Assembly (NCBI GenBank): GCA_023053575.1
Contig: JAKZAP010000007.1
Span: forward strand, 14,785,508-14,849,507
DNA: 64,000 nt
Reading direction: 5' to 3'
DNA from: Branchinecta lynchi
Taxonomy: Eukaryota; Arthropoda; Branchiopoda; Anostraca; Branchinectidae
The notes under the pieces were generated by a model. It was not told the origin of the DNA, did no database searches, and saw only the letters and a program-made list of their open reading frames with translations. Shown here piece by piece: positions 11,152-21,795 of the stretch (position 1 is its first letter; every line of letters starts with the position of its first letter). Position numbers and translations under genes: made by a program.

Positions 11152-11834
11152 TGGGAACACCGCGTACGGGCCTACGTGGCAACGGATCAAAGTAATATGC
11201 AACTGATCTTATTTTAATCCTGAAAGAAGATTTCAAATAGCATAAGCTTCATTATAAAGATGGCTTCAAAATGCACTGTTCCTGTTTAGCAATCTCTACT
11301 TTCTATTGTGTTATACCTTCACGCAATACCCTTTCAAGAAAATGTCGTGAACGGAGAAAGACGAGAGAAATAAACAGAGAAATACATTCACTTCATTTTG
11401 GTTGGTAATTGCCGAGTTTCTAACCCCTTTGCTAATGGTTTGCGTTAGTTCCGCGTCGTCTATGTTTGTAAATTCCATCCATGAGTATTAGTGAATCATC
11501 AGTGAGTAATTAGCCTTGGAATCTGTGGGAATTTCGGAAGCCAGCTTCCTAACACTTTAAGCCCCGTTCGCAAACATGCCTAGCCTAGCGGACTTCAACG
11601 CTCTAGAACTGCTTGGTAAGCCTGGGCACATGCCTCTGCATCTGTTCTTGGCTGGCTATGCGTGTGAACGCGGCTTCAAAATTACGATTATTTTTAATCG
11701 CCGGTTCCATTTGTATTTTGTTCTTCTTCGAAAAGTAGTGCTCGTAAGTTCGTGATCCAAGTAGGCTAGGGATTTTTCAGACCTGAAACCTTGTCTCGAC
11801 TTGAACGTGATCCACAACGATTCCATGACAACCG
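11152..11834. other. Unassigned DNA
   Basis: No repeat of this window and no credible gene. This is one of the longer apparently unique stretches. Confidence 0.4.
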
Positions 11835-11965
11835 CAACAAATAAATCGCCTGTACAGCGACAACTGGAAACCAACAAGTTGCCACACAGACATGCCGCAC
11901 ACCGATACTAGCCACATCGACAACTCGCCTCACCGTTAACTTGCCACAGTGTCAGTTGGAATATT
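11835..11965 (-). repeat. 18-bp minisatellite, locus 1
   Basis: Read on the minus strand, imperfect units of the type GTGTGGCGAGTTGTCGAT repeat. The same unit, in opposite orientation, makes the array at 19655-19875. The neighbouring cagttgtcgctgt block is also shared with 19850-19861. Confidence 0.65.
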
Positions 11966-12054
11966 CACAATCATATTCACAAGGAATATGATAAATATTT
12001 TGTTCAACATGACCCAAGCAATTTGATCCTAGCTTCTGATCCTTTCAGTTTCCC

Positions 12055-12200
12055 AATAACAAGACCATAGGGTTCTGATGGGATCCCAAAATCTGAATAT
12101 TCATAAGAATTCTTGATCCAGACAGTCGGATTTTGTAGATTTCCGGTCTTCGCCAGGCCCCTTTACCATGTTACTTTTTATCCAGAATCAACCGCTTGTT
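12055..12200 (-). mobile_element. Family A fragment A4 (terminal piece)
   Basis: Starts aacaagaccatagggttctg with GATGGGATCCC, then gatccagacagtcgg and ttccggtcttcgccagg, as at the left ends of A3 and A8. It is cut off where a B-type end begins. Confidence 0.75.
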
Positions 12201-12320
12201 CAAGAAACAAGAGCTAAAAGCTCAAATGGCACTTGCAAGGCTAGGTCAGAGGATGAAAGTAGGAATTCGTCAATTCGTTGGTTTGTTGTGATGATTTGAA
12301 AGCAAAACCCTTAAAGGACA
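12201..12320. mobile_element. Family B end fragment B1 (type 2 end)
   Basis: Contains aacaagagctaaaagctc, then ggcacttgcaaggct and gaggatgaaagtaggaatt, and gcaaaacccttaaagg. It matches the start of B6 at 35240. The remainder is missing. Confidence 0.7.
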
Positions 12321-12408
12321 CAACGTACCTTTAATGCCATTGCACCTACATCCGTAACAGCATTCATTAGTTCTTAGACCCGGAGACCCAAATTTCATGT
12401 GCTACCAC

Positions 12409-12478
12409 TGAACCCACTAACGACACCTCACTAATCTTTGCACTTGCCGCGATTCACTATTTCCCATGAGCAGTACGT
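12409..12478 (-). repeat. Fragment of dispersed repeat N
   Basis: The reverse complement matches 53290-53355: gattagtgaggtgtcgttaa and gcaagtggaaagattagtg-like blocks are shared. The full-length relatives are at 53111 and 63018. Confidence 0.65.
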
Positions 12479-12525
12479 TCCCGACGAGTGCCCTCGCCTC
12501 TTGCTGCTGATGCATGAAAACGGTT

Positions 12526-13822
12526 TTTAGTGGAGTGTTCCTCGGAACAATCCACTACTGCGAGCGCTGTAGCAGCTTTCAGCTTTCGGTTTCCGGTTTT
12601 CACCATATTTTGTGGAGCTCATAACTCGTGAACGAGTGCAAGTATCAAGTTCAAACTTGGCACGCTGTGGGTATTGGGGTCTAGTTGTGCCATTTGGGGG
12701 TCCCACCCTCCACACCCAACCGGTTCAGGGGCAAATGGGCCCAGATTGCTCAGTGAATAATATTCATAGCTTGACCAGAACTGGACATAGGACGATGAAA
12801 TTTCTTGGACGTGCAGCTCCTAGGGCTGGGAAATTGCTTTTAAAGTTGCACCTCCCCCACCCACACCGTTCATGGGCAACTGGGCTCAGATTGCCCAGGA
12901 GTAAAGTTCGTTACCCTTGCCAGGAATCAACAGGTATCGAGTTGAAACTTGGTAGGATTGTGAGCATTGGGGTCTCTTTTTACTTGTTGCGGGTGCCAAA
13001 CCCCACCCACACTTGGTTCAGGGGCAATTGGGCCCAGATTGCCCATTTTTTAATGTTTTTAATTTGACAATAAATGGAGATAAGGCGATGAAATTCCTCT
13101 GTGCTTCAGGATCAAGGACCGGGGAGAGGTGAACCACCCCCACCCTCCCCGTCCATGTGCAAGTGCGCCCAAAATTGCCCATGAAAAAAGTTTTTGACCC
13201 ATGACTGGAATCAAACTGTAATCTCGTATTCTTGAGGAAAAAAGGTGTAAATACGCATTTTGATGTGTTCCGACACCCCCCCCCCCCTCCCGTTCACGGG
13301 CAGCTGGGCCCAGGTTTCCCATGAGTTAAGTTCGTCTATGACTCTTGTATATTTGGGGAGATATATCTATGGATGAGGATTTGGTGTAACATCAACAAAT
13401 AAGACGACGCGACGTACTTTAATCTTTAATGAACAGATGGAAACTGGACCGTTTTGTCAGATGATCGATGATATGCCGTACTTAATGAATTGTGACAAAG
13501 GGGGCATTAGTCTGCTACGAATTAGTTTATTGCACTTGTTATTACCTTGCTAATGAACAAGAGGTTTAAAGGGTGGGATTGGCAGGCAGACCATTCAGTG
13601 TTCGAACAAATGCTATTCGTGCAAGATCTTCAACATTTCTTTGGATTTATACTGGCGGTTTGTTTACATTTAAAGCCTTTAAAGGGGGGTGATTACAAGG
13701 TTATTTCAATACTTGTTTGGTTATTGGGGAAGAGAAATGTCTTGGTTCTAAAGCTGTTTGTATTTAAATGTGATAAACATTTTACTTTTAAACTCCACGT
13801 CTGAGCGCTTGCGCACTTGTTC
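12526..13822 (+). mobile_element. Family D element D1, longest copy
   Basis: Begins with a 28-nt hairpin at 12529-12556 (AGTGGAGTGTTCC, then its complement with one mismatch). The 40-bp module ATAACTC...AACTTGG lies at 12621-12660. Tandem units carrying GGGCAA.TGGGCCCAGATTG start at about 12728, 12873, 13022, 13156 and 13298, spacings of 134-149 bp. The unique right part ends ctccacgtctgagcgcttgc and gcacttgttc. The 151-codon frame at 12612-13067 is repeat sequence, not a gene. Confidence 0.8.
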
Positions 13823-13975
13823 TCAATTTTGCCGAGATTACGCTAGAACTGAATGGGCATGGGAAAAAGGCTTAGAGCAGACAAGGCCGTGGACAATTTC
13901 TTAAAAGCAGAGCCTAGCTTTACAGTATTCAGATAGCTTCGAATATTGAAACATAAACAGTAAATAGTGCGGGGT

Positions 13976-15022
13976 GTGGTTTAAGATAAGAATGATCATG
14001 GGCCCATGGAAATCACGAGAATGTATCTTTCGTGAAACTATTTTATTTTGCATTTGGCTGTGCTGATGAGCACTTAAAGGGCGCTGGAAATTCATCTGTA
14101 ATGAAAACTCATGAAGCAAAATAAGCTCATCGGGATCATTAAAATGTATATTTGGCTCATAATTATTGTTTGTACTTTAAGGAATTCACGTTTAAGCAAA
14201 ACCCTTGAGGTAAAAATGGTCATGGGCCCTTGAAGGTCATGAATATATATCGTTTCGTCAAAAGTAATTTGTTTTTTAACTTTTGGATTAAGATGCGTAC
14301 TTTAAGGGTGCTAGAAATTAATTTTTAACGATAGATCTTGAGGCAAAAATGACCACGGGCTCATGGCGATCATGAAAATGTAGATTGTGCTTAAAAGTAT
14401 TTGTTTACTTTCCGGTTAGGATTAGTATGCTACTTTAAGGTATGGTCGGATCTGAAAAGTGACTATTTCTAAGCCAATCTTGTTAAGTCTCTAATGTCCC
14501 AAGCCAAGTTACATTGCCCTAACATATCTGGATGTACCTTAATACGCGATCACCGGAATCCCCCTCTAACTGCCCCATAGTGCCCGAATCCGGTCCAGTT
14601 CTGTGATTTCTTCCTACCAAGTTTCATCCAATAGCTCCATTCTAAGCGTATCACAAGATTCCGGTTCCCCCTCCAAATCTTCTCACCCCTACATTCATCG
14701 GATCCGGTCCAGCCTTGAAAGGTACATCCGAGACACGATGTCTTTCCAAATATCAAGTTTCATTTAAGATCCGATCACCCGTTCCAAAATTACATATACC
14801 TCAAGATTCCGGATTCCCCTTCCCTCCACTCCCCCCACGGCGATCTGATCGGGAAGTGACTATTTCCAAGTTAGTTTGGTCGGGTCCCTGATATGCCTGC
14901 CAAGTTTCATCGTCCAAGCACTAAACTCGAGTACCCTAACTCGAGAACAATGGCTTGACCGACCGACAGACCGAAAAGTAATCGGTATATGGCATTTGAA
15001 CGAAGCTGCAAGTGCCATAAAA
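13976..15022 (-). mobile_element. Family B element B2
   Basis: The left part has units containing cttgaggtaaaaatggtcat and catgggcccatgg (near 13995, 14217 and 14350). The middle carries C-rich units with CAAGTTTCATC. The right end has gaccgaccgacagaccg and a decayed hairpin ggcatttgaacgaagctgca plus agtgcca. No type 1 or type 2 start is preserved. Confidence 0.75.
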
Positions 15023-15966
15023 ATACTGTTTCGGTGTTTTTGGACAAGTTACGGTAATCAGATGAGAAAACTCAGCATGCATGTTCAATCCTATATCTCA
15101 TCTCTAATCTACTATACAAGAGTCTTTTACTTTGACCAAATTCCTCGTTGCAACTGCATTCCGGACGAGCTGCATGCAGAGCAAAAAAGCTGGTGGCATT
15201 GAGAGGCGAACCAAGAACCTTTCAATCCAAATTTCGGGGTTTTGACAAATTTCGGCAGAATTACTTGTCTGACGATAAAATCAAGTTAAAAGATGGGTTC
15301 ATCGAGTGTTTTCTTACCCCTGATACGAACCTCTAACTGATTTAAGAATGAAATTTTGTTTTTACCAAATTTCCGGTTTGACCGGATTCCGGGTAGCATT
15401 CCTGTCCGACGAGAAAACTAGTTTCAGATCTGGTCACCATGTCTCCTCACCTTGTATATCGACTATATCCCGTTTTAAAACTTCTTGGGAGATTTCCGGT
15501 TTCGGCCGGATTCCGGGCGAACTACTTGTCCGGCACGAAAATTGAGTTCAAAAATGAATTCCGCAATGAATTCCATCACATTACCTCCGCATCGAAGTTC
15601 TTATCAACTTCAGATAAAACTTTTACTCCTCCGGTTTTCGCCGGTTTGTGAACTACTTGTCCGGGGAGAAAATAAACCACATATTCAGATTCAGCATGTC
15701 TCCTTAATAACGAATCGACTATCTCATTAGCTTTCAAAACATATTTTTCGACCCTTAGTTTGAAACCCACTCCCCACCCCTAAATATAGAGGTACAGAGC
15801 CATCTACGAACTAGATCTGTACTTTGACCCAAAGAATGCTCACGCCAAGTTTGTACAACATATCTCACCCCCTTAGAGAGTCAACGTGCTAATAGACAGA
15901 TATACAGACGGACGGACAAACTTTACGAAGTCATAGGTATCCGGTCACTAAGGCTTTGGGATCCGA
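15023..15966 (-). mobile_element. Family A element A5, left end truncated
   Basis: CCGG units at about 15372, 15496 and 15632; the C-rich block ccactccccacccctaaata; the complement of the ATAACTC module near 15850-15885; a GACGGACGGAC tract; and the end ctttgggatcc near 15955. It abuts B2. Confidence 0.8.
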
Positions 15967-16602
15967 ATAATAATCCTTTGGCGCGGTCAGATATATAGTG
16001 ATCATTAGTTTATACTAGTTACCTCTTGTTCCTACTCTCAGGGACCCAGACATTTCCTGTTAAGTTTCAGGAAATTTACGCTTGATGTGCTCTAAGATCA
16101 GAAAATATCGATGTATGCGTTATAAATGCTTAACCTTTTTCTTGTCTCGTCATTTTTGCGGATTAAAAGCATTTCATTAATTCATTCATACTGTTTCCAC
16201 AGGGGGATCTCACTGAGGCATACAAGCTATGCCACGGTATGCAACATATTATGATTATTATTATTTATTAAAGGGGAAAGAAATCTGATACAGAGGGAAT
16301 ACTTGTGTTGAAATTCGAGTAGACCAGAAAAGCTAGTTAATATGGCGATAAGTTAGTCATTTATTTATCTACTGTTTTGAATGAATGAATATGTTATTTC
16401 CCATCTTTACATGATGTCACTGATGAAGTATAAGAAAAGAAAACAAAGAAAAAGGAACAATGAACAACACAAAGGATACAACTCTAACTTGGCAATACAC
16501 GCTTCCGACAAGTATCCATCTTCGCTGGAAGAAGAGAGTCAGGTAACTCCACGACCAAAATGCAGAAGAATATCTAGCCTTTTGACGACCCAATCGAACA
16601 TC
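15967..16602. other. Unassigned DNA
   Basis: AT-rich stretch with no recognised repeat or gene. The frame at 16381-16746 runs into A6 and is not a gene candidate. Confidence 0.4.
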
Positions 16603-17749
16603 AACAAGACCAAAGGTTTCGATGGGATCCCAAAAATTCAATATCTGATCCAGACAACTGGGTCTTGTCTTAGCCAGATCCAGTCATCGCCAGACTCCTT
16701 GAATATTTTTAGTATTAAAATTCAGAAACAGATTCAGGCCAAATAGCCAATCATCTGAGAAAATCAAGTTCAGATATGGATTCAGCATATGTGTTTACAC
16801 CTATAAGTCATATCTGTTTTGACGAAAACTTCTTGCCACTTCTGACAATTTCCCGGTTCAGCCGAACTCCAGAAATACTTGTCCGGCGAAAAAAGAAAGC
16901 TCAAAAGCAAACTCAGGGTATCTTCTTTCCCCAGTAATGAACATCTAATCAACTTCAAATAAAAATTTAACTCATGACAAATTTTCCGACTCCATCCGGA
17001 TTCCGGTCGAACTATATGTCCGGGTAAAATATATGATTTTCACACACGGATTCAGCATCTCTTCTTGCCCCTAAATCGGTTATCGAATCAACTACAAATA
17101 AAACTTCTAACCATTTTACGGTTTTGGCCGGATTCCGGCCGAAATACATGTCCGGGTAGAAAATTGTTTTCACATAAGTGTTCAGCATGTCCTCTTTCCC
17201 TAAATCGAACATCTAGTCAACTCCAAATAAAACTTTTAATTTTAACAAGCTTTCCGGTTTGGGCCGGATTCCGAGCGAACTACTTGTCCGTCGAGAAAAT
17301 GGTTTTCATCTTCGTCTTCAGCATGTCTTCCTACCCCTAAATCGAACATCTAATCAACTTCAAATAAAACTTTTACTTTTAACAAGCTTTCCGGTTTTGG
17401 CCGGATTCCGGGTGAACTACTTGTCCGATTACAAAATGGTTTTCACTATCGTTTTCAGCATGTCTTCTTACTCCATATTCGACTATCACATTAGCTGTTT
17501 CAAAATATTTTGTTTGCCCCTTAATTTGAACATCCTCATCCGTAAATGTAGGACTACAAAGCCCATTTACGAACTTGACTGGTCCAACAACCCAACGAAT
17601 CGTCACACCAAGTTTCATCAAAATATCTCATTCCCTTCGAGAGTTATCGTGCTTACAGACCGACGGACAGACAGACGGACGGGTGGACAGACGGACAACT
17701 TTTGCGATGTCATAGGTATCCCTCCACTTACGTTTTGGGATCCCAAAAA
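16603..17749 (-). mobile_element. Family A element A6, near full length
   Basis: Both ends are intact: aacaagaccaaaggtttcga with GATGGGATCCC on the left, cttacgttttgggatcccaa on the right. Units lie at about 16853, 16990, 17118, 17256 and 17391. A GACGGACAGACAGACGGACG tract lies near 17660-17700. The 200-codon frame at 17259-17861 reads through tandem units, is proline- and arginine-rich by composition and has no family signature. Confidence 0.88.
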
Positions 17750-17847
17750 CAGAAGCCGCGGCCAGAATGAAATCATAGCATCAGCTTTAACTCCAACCAA
17801 TTTTCAGAGAAGAAGTTCACAAAATCGGATATTTAATAGATGGTCCT

Positions 17848-18092
17848 TCAGCCCAAGCTGACTGCAGAACATATTTGACGGTGCAAAACGGATAAGTCAG
17901 CTACATGTAGCTTTCCGTTTTACACCGTCAGCTATTTAAGGAGGAATATTTAATTTTTTTTATTTTCCAACTTGAATGGCTTGAGCCTGAAGAGAACCCT
18001 TGCCAAGAAGGGCCGAAATATATCTCTCATAAAATATAGCTGACTCAATGATAAAATGTAGTCCGTTTTCCACCGTCAAATATGCCATATGA
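17848..18092 (+). mobile_element. Element E3 with complete hammerhead core
   Basis: Terminal arms catatttgacggtgcaaaac (17871) and its inverted partner accgtcaaatatg (about 18076) enclose the element. An additional inner copy, ccgttttacaccgtca, lies at 17917. The centre at 17978-18030 carries CTGAAGA, stem II and GAAA. It lies directly between A6 and B3. Confidence 0.75.
17978..18030 (+). ncRNA. Candidate minimal hammerhead ribozyme (E3)
   Basis: CTGAAGA is at 17987-17993. Stem II (CCCTT/AAGGG) follows, with GAAA at 18015-18018. The next bases, TATAT then C at 18024, can give a short A-U helix III and a C17. Stem I (GAGC before the core, TCTC after) has one mismatch next to the cleavage site. 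The layout fits the type I minimal hammerheads of Penelope-like elements; activity is inferred only. Confidence 0.45.
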
Positions 18093-19682
18093 GCTTCTAT
18101 AGCTCTTGCTATGGCACTTGCACTTCGACCAGGTGCCATATGGCGATCGCGATTTCTGTCCGTCCGTCGGTCGTTCTGTCGATCCTCGGGCGCTTCCACA
18201 TACGCTAGGACGATGAAACTTGGCAGGCATATCAGGGACCTCAAATTATTAAATTGGAAATAGTCACTTTTCCGATCCAAGCATCGTGGGGGGAGTGGAG
18301 GGAAGAGGAATCCGGAATCCAGAGGTATTTATAACTCTTGAACGGGTGATCGGATCTAAATGAAACTTGGTATTTGGAAAGACCTCGTGTCTCAGACGAT
18401 CCACATAAAATCGGGACAGGATCCGGTGACTTCTGGAGGAGTTGGAGAGGGGAACCGAAAATCTTGGGAAACAGGATGAAACTTGGTGTGAAGAGCAAGC
18501 ACAAGTACTAGATACATCATTAACATAACCGGACCGGATTCGGGCACTATGGGGGGAGTGGGGGGCCGGATTTCTGATTATCCATGAGTTCGGTACTTCC
18601 TGATGTGCTAGGACGATGCAACTGGGCTGGCATATCATGGAATCGAACAAACTGACTTGACAATAGTCGTTTGCATGATCCGATCGTCGTGGGGGAGTGG
18701 AGGGATGGGGAATCCGGAATCCTGTGGCACTTATAACTGTCGAACGGGCGATCTGATTTGAATGAAACTTAGAATGTGGAAAGACATGTCGTGTCAGATG
18801 TTCCATGTCAAGCTAGCCCGGACCAGATCCGATACTTGTGGGGGAGGGGGGGGGGGGGGGGGTGAAGAGGACAACGGAATATTCGTGAAACGCCTAGCGC
18901 CGAAGGATTTGGTGGGAAGAACAAGCATAAGCAGCCGTAAACAGATTCTTGACAGAACCACATCATATCGGGGCTTTTTAGGGGGAGTCGGAGGGGGTTT
19001 CCGGGAATTCCGGTGATCGCCAGCTAAGGTACTTCTAGATGTGCTAGAGACGATGAAACTAGGCAGGCATATTAGCGACCCGACTGAAGAGGCTTAAAGA
19101 CCTGACACAATGCCCTAGGAAAATTTCTGTTCCTGGATCAGGCCATTTTGGGGGGAGTTAAGGGAAGGGGTATCCGGAAATTACTGACTTGCGTAGTTTG
19201 CAAACCGCTGGTCCGATTCGAGTGAAACTTTATGGGTGATAAGAACTAATGAGTTCTTATCACAGATATGAGAAACATGTCTCCGAAACACATTGGGCAT
19301 TGGCCGGGCTAGCTGGAGGGGGGGGGGGGGTACCGGATTTTCCCGAAAAAAGCTCCGATCTGAGTGAAACTTGATAGCCGGTACAAGAAGCCGCCTTAGA
19401 CCATCTGTATACGTGGCTGAACCAGATTTAGCCCGGGTATGGAAGTTTGAAGGCGTGGCGTACCGGCAATGGTACGGCACTCCTAGGAATCAAACTAGTA
19501 TGGTGAAACATTTACCCTAGATTATCCGAGGCGATGCCAGAAATGCTCAGGCTCGGGTGAGATCAGATACCTTATTTCTAGGTCCGATCCTAGGGGGGTT
19601 GAAGGGGAGATTTTGTGACATTCTCATTTGCTTTCTTGTACTACCTACTCGTAACAAGTGCCAAATGAGCTCGTAGTTCTTG
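18093..19682 (+). mobile_element. Family B element B3
   Basis: Starts with the terminal hairpin region (ggcacttgc...aggtgcca near 18113-18148), then gcgatcgcgatttc and GTCCGTCCGTCGGTCG. The 40-bp module ATAACTC...AACTTGG is at 18331-18370. GATGAAACTTGG-type motifs recur about every 130 bp, alternating with G-rich runs at 18535, 18690, 18840 and 19318. It ends gtaacaagtgcc and gagctcgtag. The 180-codon frame on the opposite strand is repeat sequence. Confidence 0.85.
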
Positions 19683-19875
19683 GCGAGATGTCGCATTGTG
19701 GCAAGTTGTCTGCGTGTCAGCTTGTCACTGTGGCAAGTTGTCGGTTTGCGAGCTATCAATATGGCAAGTTATCGGTGTGACAGGCTATCGGTGTGGCGAG
19801 ATGTCACTGTGGCGAGGTATCTGTGTGGCGAGTACTCGATTCCCAGTTGTCGCTGTGGCGAGATGTCCTGACACG
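19655..19875 (+). repeat. 18-bp minisatellite, locus 2
   Basis: Units of the type TGTGGCGAGATGTCACTG repeat about ten times with drift to GCAAGTTGTCGG. The array starts inside or at the end of B3. The period is a multiple of three, so two frames stay open, but the products are simple repeats. Confidence 0.8.
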
Positions 19876-21294
19876 TTCACAACAGACGGTGGGTTTGCAT
19901 GAAGTGGAAGCTGTTGAAATTATTTGTGTGCAAACTACGTACATTTAATGTCTAGTAGCGGTAGCGATGGTCATCACCACGAATAACATTTGGAGATAAT
20001 TTGCAACAGACATCTATGATATTAGCACTAGTACCCTTAAAATAATTATAAATGGCAAGGACTGTGTAAACTCTTCTATCGCAACGGGAAAGATTTCAAA
20101 CATGAAGTTGTTAGCTCTCGACAAAAGGCTGTCATTTCATGGGCCGCCCGACGGTCTTAATAGAAACAAACCGCATAGTCCTCTTTACGTCGACGGGCTG
20201 GCGACGTAATCTTTGCTGACCCGGACAAACCATTAATTGGGGCACTGGAATGTGGCACCGTCAGACCTAAAGAACCAACATTTCAGGGAGCGGAACAGAA
20301 CATCCAAGACGAAATGTTGATCTATTGTTTCTAATTTAGACGTTACTTGGCTCGAACGTAGAGACAAGACACTTATTTTCTGTCAGTTTTCTATCGAAAG
20401 AAAGGTGGTTCCAATCGCGTCAAATCACGATCGATGACCTGAGGTTCCTCGCCATGGCTTGGGCCGTAAAACATCGCTGTAAAAATTTCCGCATGCGAAG
20501 CTCGCGTGGAGCATATATATATTCTCTGCATCGCTATACTTAGGTCTGGAGTGCATTGCGCTGCTGAGATTAGATCTTCACTTGGGTACGCGTTTGATAG
20601 TTGGGTATTAATAATGTCATTAATAGCTTGTATTCTACATGCTAGCTATAGACCGTCTTTCACGCAAATAATACTATTATATTAATAGACATTTCATCTT
20701 TACCATGCGCACAACGTAACAATATCGTTTAAAGCACAACTCTTACTAGAAATGATCTTTTCACAATGATTTGGCACAGAAATATCGGTTTTCAAAACCA
20801 ACGCGGGCGCTGGACGCATAATATTTGAAAACTGAATGCTAAGTATGAAAACCAGTTAAAGTAAAAGGAGTCAAAAACAGAAAGTAGACGTGATGCTGTG
20901 CCATATCGGCCAAAATGAAAAGAGTGTTTGAAGCTTCTCATGTCCGTATGTGTGAAAGATTTGTCGGTGGAACCTGAAGCTTTCAGCAAAGATTGCGTTT
21001 GCCTGACTGTCAAAACCCGGCTTGAAAAAGCGCTAAGCTTATAATACCATGTGAGAGCCAGGGGTAAAATAAAATGCAGAATAAAGCAAGAGCGGCCCTA
21101 TAAATTAACCAGAATCAAAATAGTTGGCGATATACGACACAAAAGATTTCAGATCATAAAGTTTAGTCCAGTTTGTGGTGGTCTTACAAGTGTCTTTCTG
21201 TCTTTGTCGCGTACTGCGGGCTTAGTACTTGCATTGTTAGGGTCTCAACACGGGTAAAATGGCATAATGAGCATCTGATGACAGCAGAGATGGG
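19876..21294. other. Unassigned, apparently unique DNA
   Basis: No dispersed family recognised. A TATA-like stretch (catatatatattc) at 20513-20525 follows gaagctcgcgtggag, but no transcribed RNA or coding exon was found downstream. Confidence 0.4.
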
Positions 21295-21785
21295 CGAATC
21301 CGATCGTGAAAGGATTCGAATCCGAATCCAGGGCTAGGTATGAATCGTATTCGGAATCCGAATCCACCATTTCAGGTAAAGGATTCGAATCCGTAGTCGA
21401 ATCCGACCTTAACAAAGATCAGATCATATACATAGGTTATGAGTCAGAGGTGACAAAAAGCACTGACGTCTAAGGGAATCGGATAAAGTGATAGATTACT
21501 AAGGATGGTTGGTGGTGGAGACCAAAATGCTGGATTGCCTAAGCACACTATTTAAAAGTTGGGAAAACGGAAACTGCCTACGCTTTAGTGTGAAAGCAGC
21601 GTAACATAACGTACAAGACCCAATAGCGTTTGGGATCAAATGACTGTCATCCAGAAATGGGCGAATCCAAATCCGGATTCGGATTTGAATCCGGATTCAA
21701 ATCTTCTGCTTGTCAGACTGGATTCGGATTCGAATCCGGATTCCAATCTTCTGCTTGTCAGACTGGATTCGGATTCGGTCAAATC
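21295..21785. repeat. GAATCCGGATTC palindromic simple repeats
   Basis: Two clusters (21295-21420 and 21655-21785) of GAATCCGAATCC and ATTCGGATTCGAATCCGG. In the second cluster a 57-bp unit ending tcttctgcttgtcagactgg occurs twice in tandem, with a third partial copy. Self-complementary units could fold. The 68-codon frames on both strands are a by-product. Confidence 0.75.
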
Positions 21786-21795
21786 CCTAGACTTC

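Noticed and set aside
12612..13067. 151-codon frame on the plus strand
   Set aside because: Lies in the tandem units of D1; other D copies break it.
17259..17861. 200-codon frame on the plus strand
   Set aside because: It reads through the tandem units, microsatellite and end of family A element A6. The same peptides appear in every A copy and no domain is present.
18264..18806. 180-codon Pro/Ser-rich frame on the minus strand
   Set aside because: Entirely within family B units. Similar frames arise in all B copies from CCCCCTCC tracts.
20461..20640. Possible small nuclear RNA gene after a TATA-like stretch
   Set aside because: I compared it by eye with the starts of U1, U2, U4, U5 and U6 and found no match.
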